A program made the position numbers and the translations under genes. Of a stretch of DNA of 64,000 nucleotides, positions 27,126 to 34,085 are shown one piece after another; position 1 is the first letter of the stretch, and the number at the start of each line of letters is the position of its first letter. The notes under the pieces are model-generated. The model worked only from the letters and a program-made list of their open reading frames with translations. It had not been told where the DNA came from and searched no databases. Source of the DNA: Pseudoalteromonas sp. 0303. Lineage in GTDB: Bacteria; Pseudomonadota; Gammaproteobacteria; Enterobacterales; Alteromonadaceae. The stretch is from contig NZ_JABVXF010000008.1 of assembly GCF_013349995.1 (NCBI RefSeq), positions 62,001 to 126,000 of the forward strand. Reading direction: 5' to 3'.

Positions 27126-27136
27126 GGAGGCGAGTA

Positions 27137-28396
27137 ATGAGAAATTTATCTAAAGTAACTGCACTTGCGCTTCTTATGTCTCTATCAGGTGTAGCTTTCA
27201 CTGCACCTGCTTTAGCGGCGCCAGATTACGCGAAGATTGAAGCGCGTAAAAAAGCAAAAACTAAAGTTATGGGCGAGCGCGTTGGTAAGAAAGTTATTAA
27301 AGCGTTTGACTTGTACAATGAAGATAAGCTTGATGAAGCGATTGCACTACTTAAAGAAATTGATCCTTCAGATGATTTCGATAAGGCAACAGTTGATCGT
27401 TACTTAGGTCAAATGTACGCTCAAAAAGAGCAGTACCAATTGGCTATTAAGCACATCTCAGCGGCAGTTAAACCTGACGTTTTAAACTTTGCTGACCAAG
27501 AGCAAGGCTTAAAACTTCTAGGTGATATGTACGCGGGTACTGAGCAATATGCAAAAGCAAAAGAAGCTTATGCATCTTGGATGGACTTCACAGGTGAGGA
27601 AGACGACAAAGTTTATACACGTATTGCGCAAGCAAACTACGAGTTAAAACTTTACAAAGACGTACTTCCTGCTGCAGACAAAGCAATCGAATTGGCAAAA
27701 GAACCTGCTAAAGCTTCTTACCAATTAAAGCTAGCTGCCTATTTTGAACTTAAACAGTACAAAAACATGGTAGAAGTAGCTGAAGAGATTGTTCGTGTTT
27801 GGCCTGAAGACAAAAAAGCCTGGGTTGGTTTAGGTAAATACTACCTACAAACCGAAGACTTCAAGAAAGGTCTAGCGACCATGGAAGTTGCCTACAAAAA
27901 TGGCTATTTTGAAAACGAAGTTGAATACAAAGTACTCTCTAACTTCTATTCGTTAAATGATATTCCTTACAAAGCAGCAGTCGTGCTTGAAAAGGCAATC
28001 AACGAAGAAAAAGTTAAGCGTAACAAGCAAAATATCAGTGCAGTGGCATCTAACTACCACCGTTCTAAAGATATTGAAAAAGCAGCTAAATACTATGAAG
28101 AAGCGGCTAAATTTGATGACGATGCAGAGCTTTATCGCAAAGCTGGTTCATTACTTTTACAATCGCAAAACTATAGTGCAGCCGTTGTTCGTTTGAACAA
28201 GGCATTAGAGCTAGGTTCTGACAAAAAAGGAACTATCTACTCTGATTTAGCTGAAGCTTACTACTACCAAGAGAAGTACAAGCAAGCTTACAACGCTATC
28301 ACTAAAGCAATGGATGATCCGCGCACGCGTCGTTTCGCGAAGAGCTGGTCAACCTTCATCAAAGATAAAGCCGCTCGTAACGGTGTAAAAATCTAA
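27137..28396 (+). CDS. Periplasmic TPR protein of the TonB2-type operon
   Basis: A 419-residue protein with a signal peptide (cleaved after ALA, about residue 27) and many tetratricopeptide-like helical hairpins across the rest (for example LYNEDKLDEAIALLKEI and KAAKYYEEAAKFDDDAELY). Such a gene closes the TonB2 cluster in Vibrio and relatives; its product is presumed to assist or organise the complex in the periplasm. The Shine-Dalgarno AAGGAGG (27124-27130) is the best in the operon, suggesting high expression. A strong terminator ends the unit. Confidence 0.9.
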   Translation: MRNLSKVTALALLMSLSGVAFTAPALAAPDYAKIEARKKAKTKVMGERVGKKVIKAFDLYNEDKLDEAIALLKEIDPSDDFDKATVDRYLGQMYAQKEQYQLAIKHISAAVKPDVLNFADQEQGLKLLGDMYAGTEQYAKAKEAYASWMDFTGEEDDKVYTRIAQANYELKLYKDVLPAADKAIELAKEPAKASYQLKLAAYFELKQYKNMVEVAEEIVRVWPEDKKAWVGLGKYYLQTEDFKKGLATMEVAYKNGYFENEVEYKVLSNFYSLNDIPYKAAVVLEKAINEEKVKRNKQNISAVASNYHRSKDIEKAAKYYEEAAKFDDDAELYRKAGSLLLQSQNYSAAVVRLNKALELGSDKKGTIYSDLAEAYYYQEKYKQAYNAITKAMDDPRTRRFAKSWSTFIKDKAARNGVKI

Positions 28397-28414
28397 TTGA
28401 TGTTGTTTTAAACT

Positions 28415-28439
28415 AAAAAGCCCCTCTGGGGCTTTTTTT
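28415..28439 (+). terminator. Intrinsic terminator of the TonB2-type operon
   Basis: GCCCC (28420-28424) pairs with GGGGC (28428-28432) inside an A-run and a T-run. The next gene begins only 14 bases beyond. Confidence 0.9.
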
Positions 28440-28452
28440 ATGGAATTTTAAA

Positions 28453-29457
28453 ATGCTAAGACAGATCGTATTATTAGTTGTCGCAAGTGTGATGCTGATA
28501 GCTTGCTCTGAGCAAACATCAGGTTTCAAAACGTTTAGTGAAGGGCAGCAAGCGCTGCAAACTATTAATAATTTATTATCGACTCAAGAACAGCAAAGTG
28601 AAGCTGCTAGCTGGCCTTTCTCAGAAAGTTATTTGCAAGCGCGTCATCAAGCTTATCAAGGACTAAAAGCGACTAAGTTAGATGTGTCACAACAGGCGCA
28701 ATTAAATTATTTAATTATTGCTGAGCGTTATCCTGAGCGTTACTTTGTATGGCCTGTACAACGTGATGTTATTAGCCAAGCTCGTTCATTAGATGACTAC
28801 TCAGAAAATGCACTAGCTAACTGGCTAGAGTTAGTTGAAACACAGTTAATTGCAGCTGAGCAAAGCAATCTGAAATTAAATAAAATCGAATTAACGCTTT
28901 TACATAATATGGTCAAATCGTACCTTGATAATAGCGATGACAGTGTACAAGCAGCACTAAACAAACTTAATCAATATTTAACTCAGTATAAACCGCGTAC
29001 AAAACTTGGTTTAGTTGGTTTGGCAAACGGTAAAGATTGGTATCAAAGTAAACTTAATTACTTTAGTGGTGAAACTAAGCCACCTTTAAATTGGTTAAGT
29101 GAGATACAGGCTTCGTTAAAGCAATCGCAGAGTGCAGATTTTGTATTACCTGTATCAGACTCTCACGCTAAACCATTAGTAATGAATTATTTTGTAGAAA
29201 ATCATCAGCGCACAGGCCTTGATTGGCAACTTGATTATCTCGACCCGCTCAAAAGTAAGCGTAAATTAACACAAGGCGAGCAATACTTTTGGCAAGTTAT
29301 GATGGAAACTGACTTAGGTATTCATTATCACACGTGGAGTGAACAGCAAGCACGTGTTAACTTGATGAAGCGTTTAGGTGTAGATCAGCAGCAAGCTGAT
29401 TGGTTAATTGAGGATATCGTGCTTTATCCTGCGATGAGTTTTATTTTTATAAATTAG
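28453..29457 (+). CDS. Lipoprotein with DUF885-like C-terminal signature
   Basis: A 334-residue protein with a lipobox (LIAC, Cys18), so probably membrane-anchored. The C-terminal stretch MMETDLGIHYHTWSEQQARV, followed by a helix and LYPAMSFIF, resembles the end of DUF885 proteins, as does GLANGKDWYQSKLNYF about residue 190. It is much shorter than a full DUF885 protein, and I do not see a metal-binding set. No function can be assigned. It starts just after the TonB2 terminator, and read-through from that operon is possible. The family assignment is tentative. Confidence 0.65.
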   Translation: MLRQIVLLVVASVMLIACSEQTSGFKTFSEGQQALQTINNLLSTQEQQSEAASWPFSESYLQARHQAYQGLKATKLDVSQQAQLNYLIIAERYPERYFVWPVQRDVISQARSLDDYSENALANWLELVETQLIAAEQSNLKLNKIELTLLHNMVKSYLDNSDDSVQAALNKLNQYLTQYKPRTKLGLVGLANGKDWYQSKLNYFSGETKPPLNWLSEIQASLKQSQSADFVLPVSDSHAKPLVMNYFVENHQRTGLDWQLDYLDPLKSKRKLTQGEQYFWQVMMETDLGIHYHTWSEQQARVNLMKRLGVDQQQADWLIEDIVLYPAMSFIFIN

Positions 29458-29465
29458 TACAGCGC

Positions 29466-29483
29466 TGCGCTCTATGGAGCGCA
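29466..29483. terminator. Hairpin between convergent genes
   Basis: TGCGCTC (29466-29472) pairs with GAGCGCA (29477-29483) around TATG, overlapping the end of the TraR/DksA-like gene. There is no T-run on either side, so termination is uncertain. Confidence 0.35.
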
Positions 29484-29807
29484 ACGTCGACAGCGTTGGC
29501 TTGCAGGATCTGCAAGTAAACGTTCGTCATCAATTTTTTCTTCACAATCACAGCAATAGCCATACTGCCCAATATCGATTTGGCATAGTGCTGCTTCTAA
29601 CTTTTCTATTCGAGCAATCAATATTTGATACTCAGAACCGAGATTATTTGCTGTCAGCTCTAACCAGTCTGAAGGGGGATTATCCTTGAGTTGCGATAGC
29701 AGTTGCTGATGATAGGCTTGATCAGAATTAGCCAGCATATCGAGTAAACGTTGTCTAACCTGCGCAAGTTCCGCAGATAACTTTGTTTGAATTTCAGTAT
29801 TGTTCAT
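29472..29807 (-). CDS. TraR/DksA C4-type zinc-finger family protein
   Basis: A 111-residue protein with an N-terminal coiled-coil half and a C-terminal zinc finger: CCDCEEKIDDERL, then CRRCAP. This is the DksA/TraR layout but shorter than DksA itself (about 150 residues). Related small proteins may bind the RNA polymerase secondary channel; whether this one does is unknown. The tip of the coiled coil lacks the DxxDxA motif needed for the ppGpp-dependent DksA effect as far as I can see. It lies 51 bases downstream of dusC in the same direction. Confidence 0.85.
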   Translation of the reverse strand: MNNTEIQTKLSAELAQVRQRLLDMLANSDQAYHQQLLSQLKDNPPSDWLELTANNLGSEYQILIARIEKLEAALCQIDIGQYGYCCDCEEKIDDERLLADPASQRCRRCAP

Positions 29808-29858
29808 CGCTTTTCTTCCAAGTGGGCAATACTAGTATTATCAAACAAAATCGATTGG

Positions 29859-30836
29859 CTAATTATGATTTGTATCAATACTCGGCGCTTTCGCGTACTT
29901 TCTTAGTACATCTGCAACTTCATCTTTGGCTTTTAAGCGGCGGATCTCATCAAAAAGTGCGTTAGCTTGTGGGTATTGGCGTTTTAAATAGCCGAGCCAC
30001 TGTTTAGTACGAGAAGCAAAATACTTTTCACATTTGCTCTCGTCTTGATGCATAGATGAATGAATAATGTGGTATATCACATGCTCCCATAACATCGGAG
30101 TGTAATGCTCGTTTTCTGCATGAGATTTTATTTGTTTTGCTAAATCAGGCATCGCTAATGCACCACGACCAAGCATTAGGTCTTGGCAATGACTGCGCTT
30201 TTGACAAAGCATGGCATCTTCAACTTGCCAAATTTCGCCGTTAGCAACGACCGAAATATTTTTATCTTTGATCAATGGGGGGATTTTTTCCCAATATGCC
30301 GGTGGGTTGTAACCATCTCTTTTAGTTCTGGCATGAATAGCAAGACTTGAAGCACCCGCGCTAACAACAGCATCAACAATTTCTTGGCTATTACTATCAT
30401 CATCAAAACCAAGCCTAATTTTGGCACTAACTTCATGGCAAGGATCAACAGCATCACGTACGGCTTTAATAATTTCGTACATGTGCTCAGGGTCTTTTAA
30501 CAGTACCGCACCACCTTTACTTTTGTTCACTGTTTTAGCAGGGCAACCAAAATTTAAGTCGATGCCATGGGAGCCTAGGCGTATTGCTTTAACAGCATTT
30601 GCTGCCAAAGCATCGGCAACTTGACCTAGCAACTGAATACGCACTGGCGTACCTGCACGGGTATAGCCACCTGTTTTTAGCTCAGGACAATAGCGATGAA
30701 ACACGCGTTCGGGCAGTGTGTCTTCAACGACACGAACAAACTCTGTTACGCATAAATCAAATCCACCTAAATCAGTTAGGAGTTGTCGCATTTTAAAATC
30801 CACAACGCCTTCCATCGGTGCTAAAACTAGTCGCAT
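29859..30836 (-). CDS. dusC: tRNA-dihydrouridine(16) synthase DusC
   Basis: A 325-residue FMN enzyme that reduces uridine 16 of tRNA. The FMN-binding start LAPMEGVVDFKMRQLL and the motif CVTEFVRV are typical of DusC rather than DusA or DusB. The catalytic cysteine lies in DLNFGCPAKTVNKSKGGAVLL. Conserved downstream blocks are AKIRLG, LAIHARTKRDGY and VVANGEI. Length is close to E. coli DusC. It is divergent from the RiPP operon and co-directional with the TraR/DksA-like gene. Confidence 0.92.
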   Translation of the reverse strand: MRLVLAPMEGVVDFKMRQLLTDLGGFDLCVTEFVRVVEDTLPERVFHRYCPELKTGGYTRAGTPVRIQLLGQVADALAANAVKAIRLGSHGIDLNFGCPAKTVNKSKGGAVLLKDPEHMYEIIKAVRDAVDPCHEVSAKIRLGFDDDSNSQEIVDAVVSAGASSLAIHARTKRDGYNPPAYWEKIPPLIKDKNISVVANGEIWQVEDAMLCQKRSHCQDLMLGRGALAMPDLAKQIKSHAENEHYTPMLWEHVIYHIIHSSMHQDESKCEKYFASRTKQWLGYLKRQYPQANALFDEIRRLKAKDEVADVLRKYAKAPSIDTNHN

Positions 30837-31009
30837 GATACCTGTTAACTCATCAAAAATTAGGACGCGTATTCTAGCTGTTCTGGATTGTTTTATAAAT
30901 CGTAATTTGCATTCTTGGCACTTTCAGAAAATAATTATAAAAATTTTGAAAGTAATTTTTAGTTCTCGGGTCTTGTTTAATAACCCTTTATAAAAAAGAG
31001 AGTCATCGA

Positions 31010-31498
31010 ATGAACACAGTTAAGAAAAATTCAATTGCATTAACATTAGGTGCGGTTGTAGTAGGTGCGTCAAGTTTTGCTGCCACAGATGCCAGTGCAA
31101 ATCCATTTGAATTTCAGCAAATGCAAGCAGGCTATCAACTAGATGCCGCAGAAGGTAAATGTGGTGAAGGTAAATGTGGCGGCGATAAAAAAGCTGAAAA
31201 AGAAGGCAAATGTGGCGAAGGTAAATGCGGCGCAGACAAAAAAGCAGCTAAAGAAGGCAAGTGCGGCGAAGGTAAATGCGGCGCAGACAAAAAAGCTGCT
31301 AAAGAAGGCAAGTGCGGTGAAGGTAAATGCGGCGCAGACAAAAAAGCAGCTAAAGAAGGTAAGTGCGGCGAAGGTAAATGTGGCGCAGACAAAAAAGCGG
31401 CTAAAGAAGGCAAGTTCGGCGAAGGTAAATGTGGCGCAGACAAAAAGAAAGCTAAAGAAGGTAAGTGTGGCGAAGGTAAATGTGGTTCTAACCACTAA
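31010..31498 (+). CDS. hvfA: HvfA/bufferin-type RiPP metallophore precursor with seven Cys repeats
   Basis: A 162-residue precursor. Residues 1-30 form a Sec signal peptide (cleavage after ASA), and residues 31-47 are a short linker. From Glu48 to the end there are seven tandem 17-residue units of the form EGKCGEGKCGADKKAAK, the last cut to 13 residues. The 14 EGKxG motifs contain 13 cysteines; unit 6 has Phe in place of its first Cys. EGKCG repeats are the substrate sites of MNIO (DUF692) maturases. For Haemophilus HvfA the cysteines are reported to become copper-binding oxazolone/thioamide groups. The maturase and its partner are the next two genes. Modification and metal here are inferred. 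Confidence 0.9.
   Translation: MNTVKKNSIALTLGAVVVGASSFAATDASANPFEFQQMQAGYQLDAAEGKCGEGKCGGDKKAEKEGKCGEGKCGADKKAAKEGKCGEGKCGADKKAAKEGKCGEGKCGADKKAAKEGKCGEGKCGADKKAAKEGKFGEGKCGADKKKAKEGKCGEGKCGSNH
31151..31495 (+). repeat. 51-bp tandem repeat array inside hvfA
   Basis: Six full 51-bp units and a final 39-bp partial unit encode the EGKCG repeats. The nucleotide copies are nearly identical (aaagaaggcaagtgcggcg as core), which suggests recent duplication or homogenisation and makes the array prone to slippage. In unit 6 (from 31406) TGC has become TTC at 31415-31417. Confidence 0.9.
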
Positions 31499-31515
31499 AC
31501 GCTCATTTAGCTTTT

Positions 31516-31540
31516 AAAAGGGCCGTAAAGGCCCTTTTTA
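31516..31540 (+). terminator. Intrinsic terminator between hvfA and bufB
   Basis: AAAAGGGCC (31516-31524) pairs with GGCCCTTTT (31530-31538) around GTAAA, with a T-run. It ends just before the bufB ribosome-binding site (AGGAGG), so bufB must be transcribed by read-through or from an unseen promoter. Confidence 0.85.
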
Positions 31541-31552
31541 GTAGGAGGTAGT

Positions 31553-32416
31553 ATGTTAAAAGAATCAGTAGCTGATTTTGGGCAGGTTGGTTTAGGTTTG
31601 CGCCGAGAAATGCTTGATGAAATGCTCATTGATGTTCCAAAACCCATTGAGTTTTTAGAAGTTGCACCAGAAAATTGGCTCAAACTAGGCGGGCGTTTTG
31701 GAAAACAATTTAAACAGCTTACCGAACAACATGCCTTTGTATGCCATGGTTTATCGTTATCGATTGGCTCACCTGCAGCGCTTGATATTGACTTTGTGCA
31801 ATCGCTAAAAACTTTCTTTAAAGAGCATAATATTCGTTTATTCAGCGAACACTTAAGCTACTGCTCGGGCGAAGGGCATATGTACGATTTAATGCCTATT
31901 CCTTTTACTGAAGATGCAATTAAACATGTGGCCTCTCGTATTAGGCAAGTACAAGATATTCTAGAGCAGCCAATTGCCATCGAAAATGTCTCTTACTATG
32001 GCGCGCCCGGCCAGCAAATGACAGAACTTGAATTTACCAATGCTGTTTTAGAAGAAGCGGATTGTAAACTACTGCTCGACGTGAATAACATTTACGTTAA
32101 TTCGATTAATCATGGTTACGACGCAGAGCAATTCCTAGCTGCGTTACCAACAAAACGTATTGCCTATGGGCATGTTGCGGGCCACTACACTGAGGCAGAG
32201 GATTTACTGGTTGATACCCATGGTGCGCCAGTTATCGATCCTGTTTGGCAATTACTTGAAAAAGCTTATGAAGTTCATGGGGTATTTCCCACTTTGTTAG
32301 AACGAGATTTTAATATCCCTCCTATGAGTGAGTTATTAGCTGAACTGAAAACCATTGAAGCACTACAGCAAACAGCCAACAAACAAAACCAAGCAAGGGT
32401 GAAACACAGTGCCTAA
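31553..32416 (+). CDS. bufB: MNIO family (DUF692) RiPP maturase
   Basis: A 287-residue TIM-barrel protein of the multinuclear non-heme iron oxidase family. Recognisable blocks are GLGLRREM near the start, EFLEVAPENWL, VCHGLSLSIGS, LFSEHLSYCSG, AIENVSYYG, LLDVNNIYVNS, and GHVAGHYTE with VDTHG. These contain the His, Glu, Asp and Asn residues that bind the iron cluster in the family. It would use oxygen to modify the Cys residues of the HvfA precursor encoded 54 bases upstream. A strong AGGAGG lies before the ATG. The following gene overlaps it by eight bases. Confidence 0.93.
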   Translation: MLKESVADFGQVGLGLRREMLDEMLIDVPKPIEFLEVAPENWLKLGGRFGKQFKQLTEQHAFVCHGLSLSIGSPAALDIDFVQSLKTFFKEHNIRLFSEHLSYCSGEGHMYDLMPIPFTEDAIKHVASRIRQVQDILEQPIAIENVSYYGAPGQQMTELEFTNAVLEEADCKLLLDVNNIYVNSINHGYDAEQFLAALPTKRIAYGHVAGHYTEAEDLLVDTHGAPVIDPVWQLLEKAYEVHGVFPTLLERDFNIPPMSELLAELKTIEALQQTANKQNQARVKHSA

Positions 32417-33167
32417 TCATTTTATGCAAGTGCAGCAAGCGTTTATGGCACATATCCGCGACCCTCAGCAACATGCTAAGCCTAGTGATGTTGAAGAGCG
32501 TCGGATGGCGATTTACCGAGACTTATTTTTTAACAATGTGGATGGCTTTGTTAGCTCTGCGTATCCAGTACTAAAAAGTTTATATTCAGAGCAAGCTTGG
32601 CACAGACTCGTTAGGCAGTTTTTTAGCCAGCATGATTGTAAATCACCTTATTTTTTAGATATTGCAGGGGAGTTTTTGGCCTTTCTTGCTAATGACTATG
32701 AAATGCAAAGCGATGATCCTGCGTTTATGTTAGAGCTAGCGCACTATGAATGGGTTGAGCTTGATGTATCGGTTGCTCAAGAGGTGGCAGAAGAAGTGAG
32801 CTTATCGGCTCATCAAGTGACAAGCTCTGCATTATTCTTAAGTTCACTTGCGCGTAACTTGAGTTACAGTTTTCCTGTTCATACCATCAGTGCAGATAAT
32901 CAACCAAGTGAACCGGCAGCACAACCAAGTTACTTTGTGGTTTATCGTGATAGCGATGACGAAGTACAATTTTTATCGACAAATGCGATGACCGCATTAC
33001 TTCTTAATATCATAGAATCTCAGTGGGGTGCAGATTTAAATGATGTATGCCAAGCAGTTGCAGAGCATGCGCCTCAATTTAGCCAAGAGCAGCTGTATCA
33101 GGGAGCGCTCAATACCTTAAGCGCCATGGCAGAGCGCGGCATTGTGGTGACTAATACATTGGTTTAA
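32409..33167 (+). CDS. bufC: HvfC/BufC-type partner protein (DUF2063)
   Basis: A 252-residue protein with the DUF2063 N-terminal domain (QQAFMAHIRDP, RMAIYRDLFFNNVDGFVSSAYPVL) and a C-terminal part with VVYRDSDDEVQFLSTNA. In MNIO systems this partner binds the precursor leader and presents it to the maturase. The frame opens with GTG at 32409, preceded by AAGGGTG and overlapping bufB by eight bases; an internal ATG at 32424 is an alternative. With hvfA and bufB it makes a minimal three-gene RiPP operon. The DoxX-like gene often linked to such operons is absent here. Confidence 0.9.
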   Translation: MPNHFMQVQQAFMAHIRDPQQHAKPSDVEERRMAIYRDLFFNNVDGFVSSAYPVLKSLYSEQAWHRLVRQFFSQHDCKSPYFLDIAGEFLAFLANDYEMQSDDPAFMLELAHYEWVELDVSVAQEVAEEVSLSAHQVTSSALFLSSLARNLSYSFPVHTISADNQPSEPAAQPSYFVVYRDSDDEVQFLSTNAMTALLLNIIESQWGADLNDVCQAVAEHAPQFSQEQLYQGALNTLSAMAERGIVVTNTLV

Positions 33168-33252
33168 AAATCGGCTAAAGCTCTTTATTGATGAGGGCAG
33201 TTCGACTATTATGTGCGCCTTATTTTGTCGTGCTTAAATAAAGGTAGTAACT

Positions 33253-33375
33253 ATGTCGAATGATAAAGACTTTAAAGATCCGTTCAATGCAACTTATTTC
33301 ATTGCGTTTTTAGCTGTATTCGGTGGCATTGGCTGTCTAAACGCTATTCTTGGTTGGATCACTTCTTTATCTTAA
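33253..33375 (+). CDS. Small 40-residue single-membrane-span protein
   Basis: ATG 33253, preceded by AAGGTAG, opens a 40-codon frame: a charged start (MSNDKDFKDP), then one hydrophobic span of about 25 residues (YFIAFLAVFGGIGCLNAILG) and a short tail. It ends 25 bases before a strong terminator, so it is a complete transcription-unit end. I do not recognise the family. It follows bufC by 85 bases with no terminator between, so it could belong to the RiPP operon or have its own promoter. Confidence 0.65.
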   Translation: MSNDKDFKDPFNATYFIAFLAVFGGIGCLNAILGWITSLS

Positions 33376-33400
33376 TCTGCGTAAGCAAATTTAAGACAAT

Positions 33401-33424
33401 AGGCTGCATAATGCAGCCTTTTTT
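33401..33424 (+). terminator. Intrinsic terminator after the 40-residue ORF
   Basis: AGGCTGCA pairs with TGCAGCCT (33401-33419) around TAA, followed by six T residues. Confidence 0.88.
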
Positions 33425-33536
33425 ATAGTTGATATTTCTTGTTAAGTGATTAATTTCGAAACTTGCTACCGACTTTCCACTAAGGTGATGTTATACTCTC
33501 GAGCTTTGTTAGATAAACTTTTTGAGCAGTATAATT

Positions 33537-34082
33537 ATGACTCAAGCAACTTCAACGCTCATCAAACAGAGCATTGCAACGATCGCTGATTACCCAAAGC
33601 CGGGCATTATGTTCCGTGACGTAACAACTTTAATGGCTAATGCTGACGCATTTAAAGCAACTATCGACAGCTTTATCGCAGCATATAAAGACCAAGGTTT
33701 TACAAAAATCATCGGTACTGAATCTCGTGGCTTTATCTTTGGTGCACCACTTTCTTATGCACTAGGTATTCCATTCATTCCAGTTCGTAAACCAGGCAAA
33801 CTTCCTCGCGAAGTGATTTCACAAAGTTACCAATTAGAGTATGGTGAAGATATTCTTGAGCTTCATACAGACGCAATTGTCCCTGGCGATAAAGTGTTAC
33901 TGGTAGATGACTTACTAGCGACAGGTGGCACAATCGAAGCAACTGCAAAATTAGTTGCTAAACTAGGCGGTAACGCAACTGATGCAGCATTTGTTGTTTC
34001 TTTACCTGAGCTTGGTGGTGAACAACGAGTTGCTGATATGGGCATCAAAATCTTAAAGTTGGTTGAATTCGAAGGCGAATAA
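33537..34082 (+). CDS. apt: Adenine phosphoribosyltransferase
   Basis: I use ATG 33537 ([11 protein letters not shown]), giving 181 residues like E. coli Apt; the frame extends to a TTG five codons upstream. The PRPP-binding motif [16 protein letters not shown] is intact about residues 120-135. Other family blocks are [15 protein letters not shown] and [18 protein letters not shown]. It salvages adenine to AMP. It starts the conserved apt-dnaX-ybaB-recR order; dnaX follows three bases after its stop, so the genes are co-transcribed. Confidence 0.95.
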   Translation: MTQATSTLIKQSIATIADYPKPGIMFRDVTTLMANADAFKATIDSFIAAYKDQGFTKIIGTESRGFIFGAPLSYALGIPFIPVRKPGKLPREVISQSYQLEYGEDILELHTDAIVPGDKVLLVDDLLATGGTIEATAKLVAKLGGNATDAAFVVSLPELGGEQRVADMGIKILKLVEFEGE

Positions 34083-34085
34083 TTA

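Noticed and set aside
29828..29839. Palindrome AATACTAGTATT upstream of the TraR/DksA-like gene
   Set aside because: A single short AT-rich palindrome in a 51-base gap; too likely by chance to call an operator.
31151..31495. CRISPR-like array
   Set aside because: The repeats are contiguous 51-bp coding units without unique spacers and lie within a RiPP precursor gene.
31135..31517. Three other long ORFs across the hvfA repeats (both strands)
   Set aside because: They arise because the 51-bp repeat keeps all frames open. Only the plus-strand frame at 31010 has a signal peptide, a ribosome-binding site and the EGKCG family motif.
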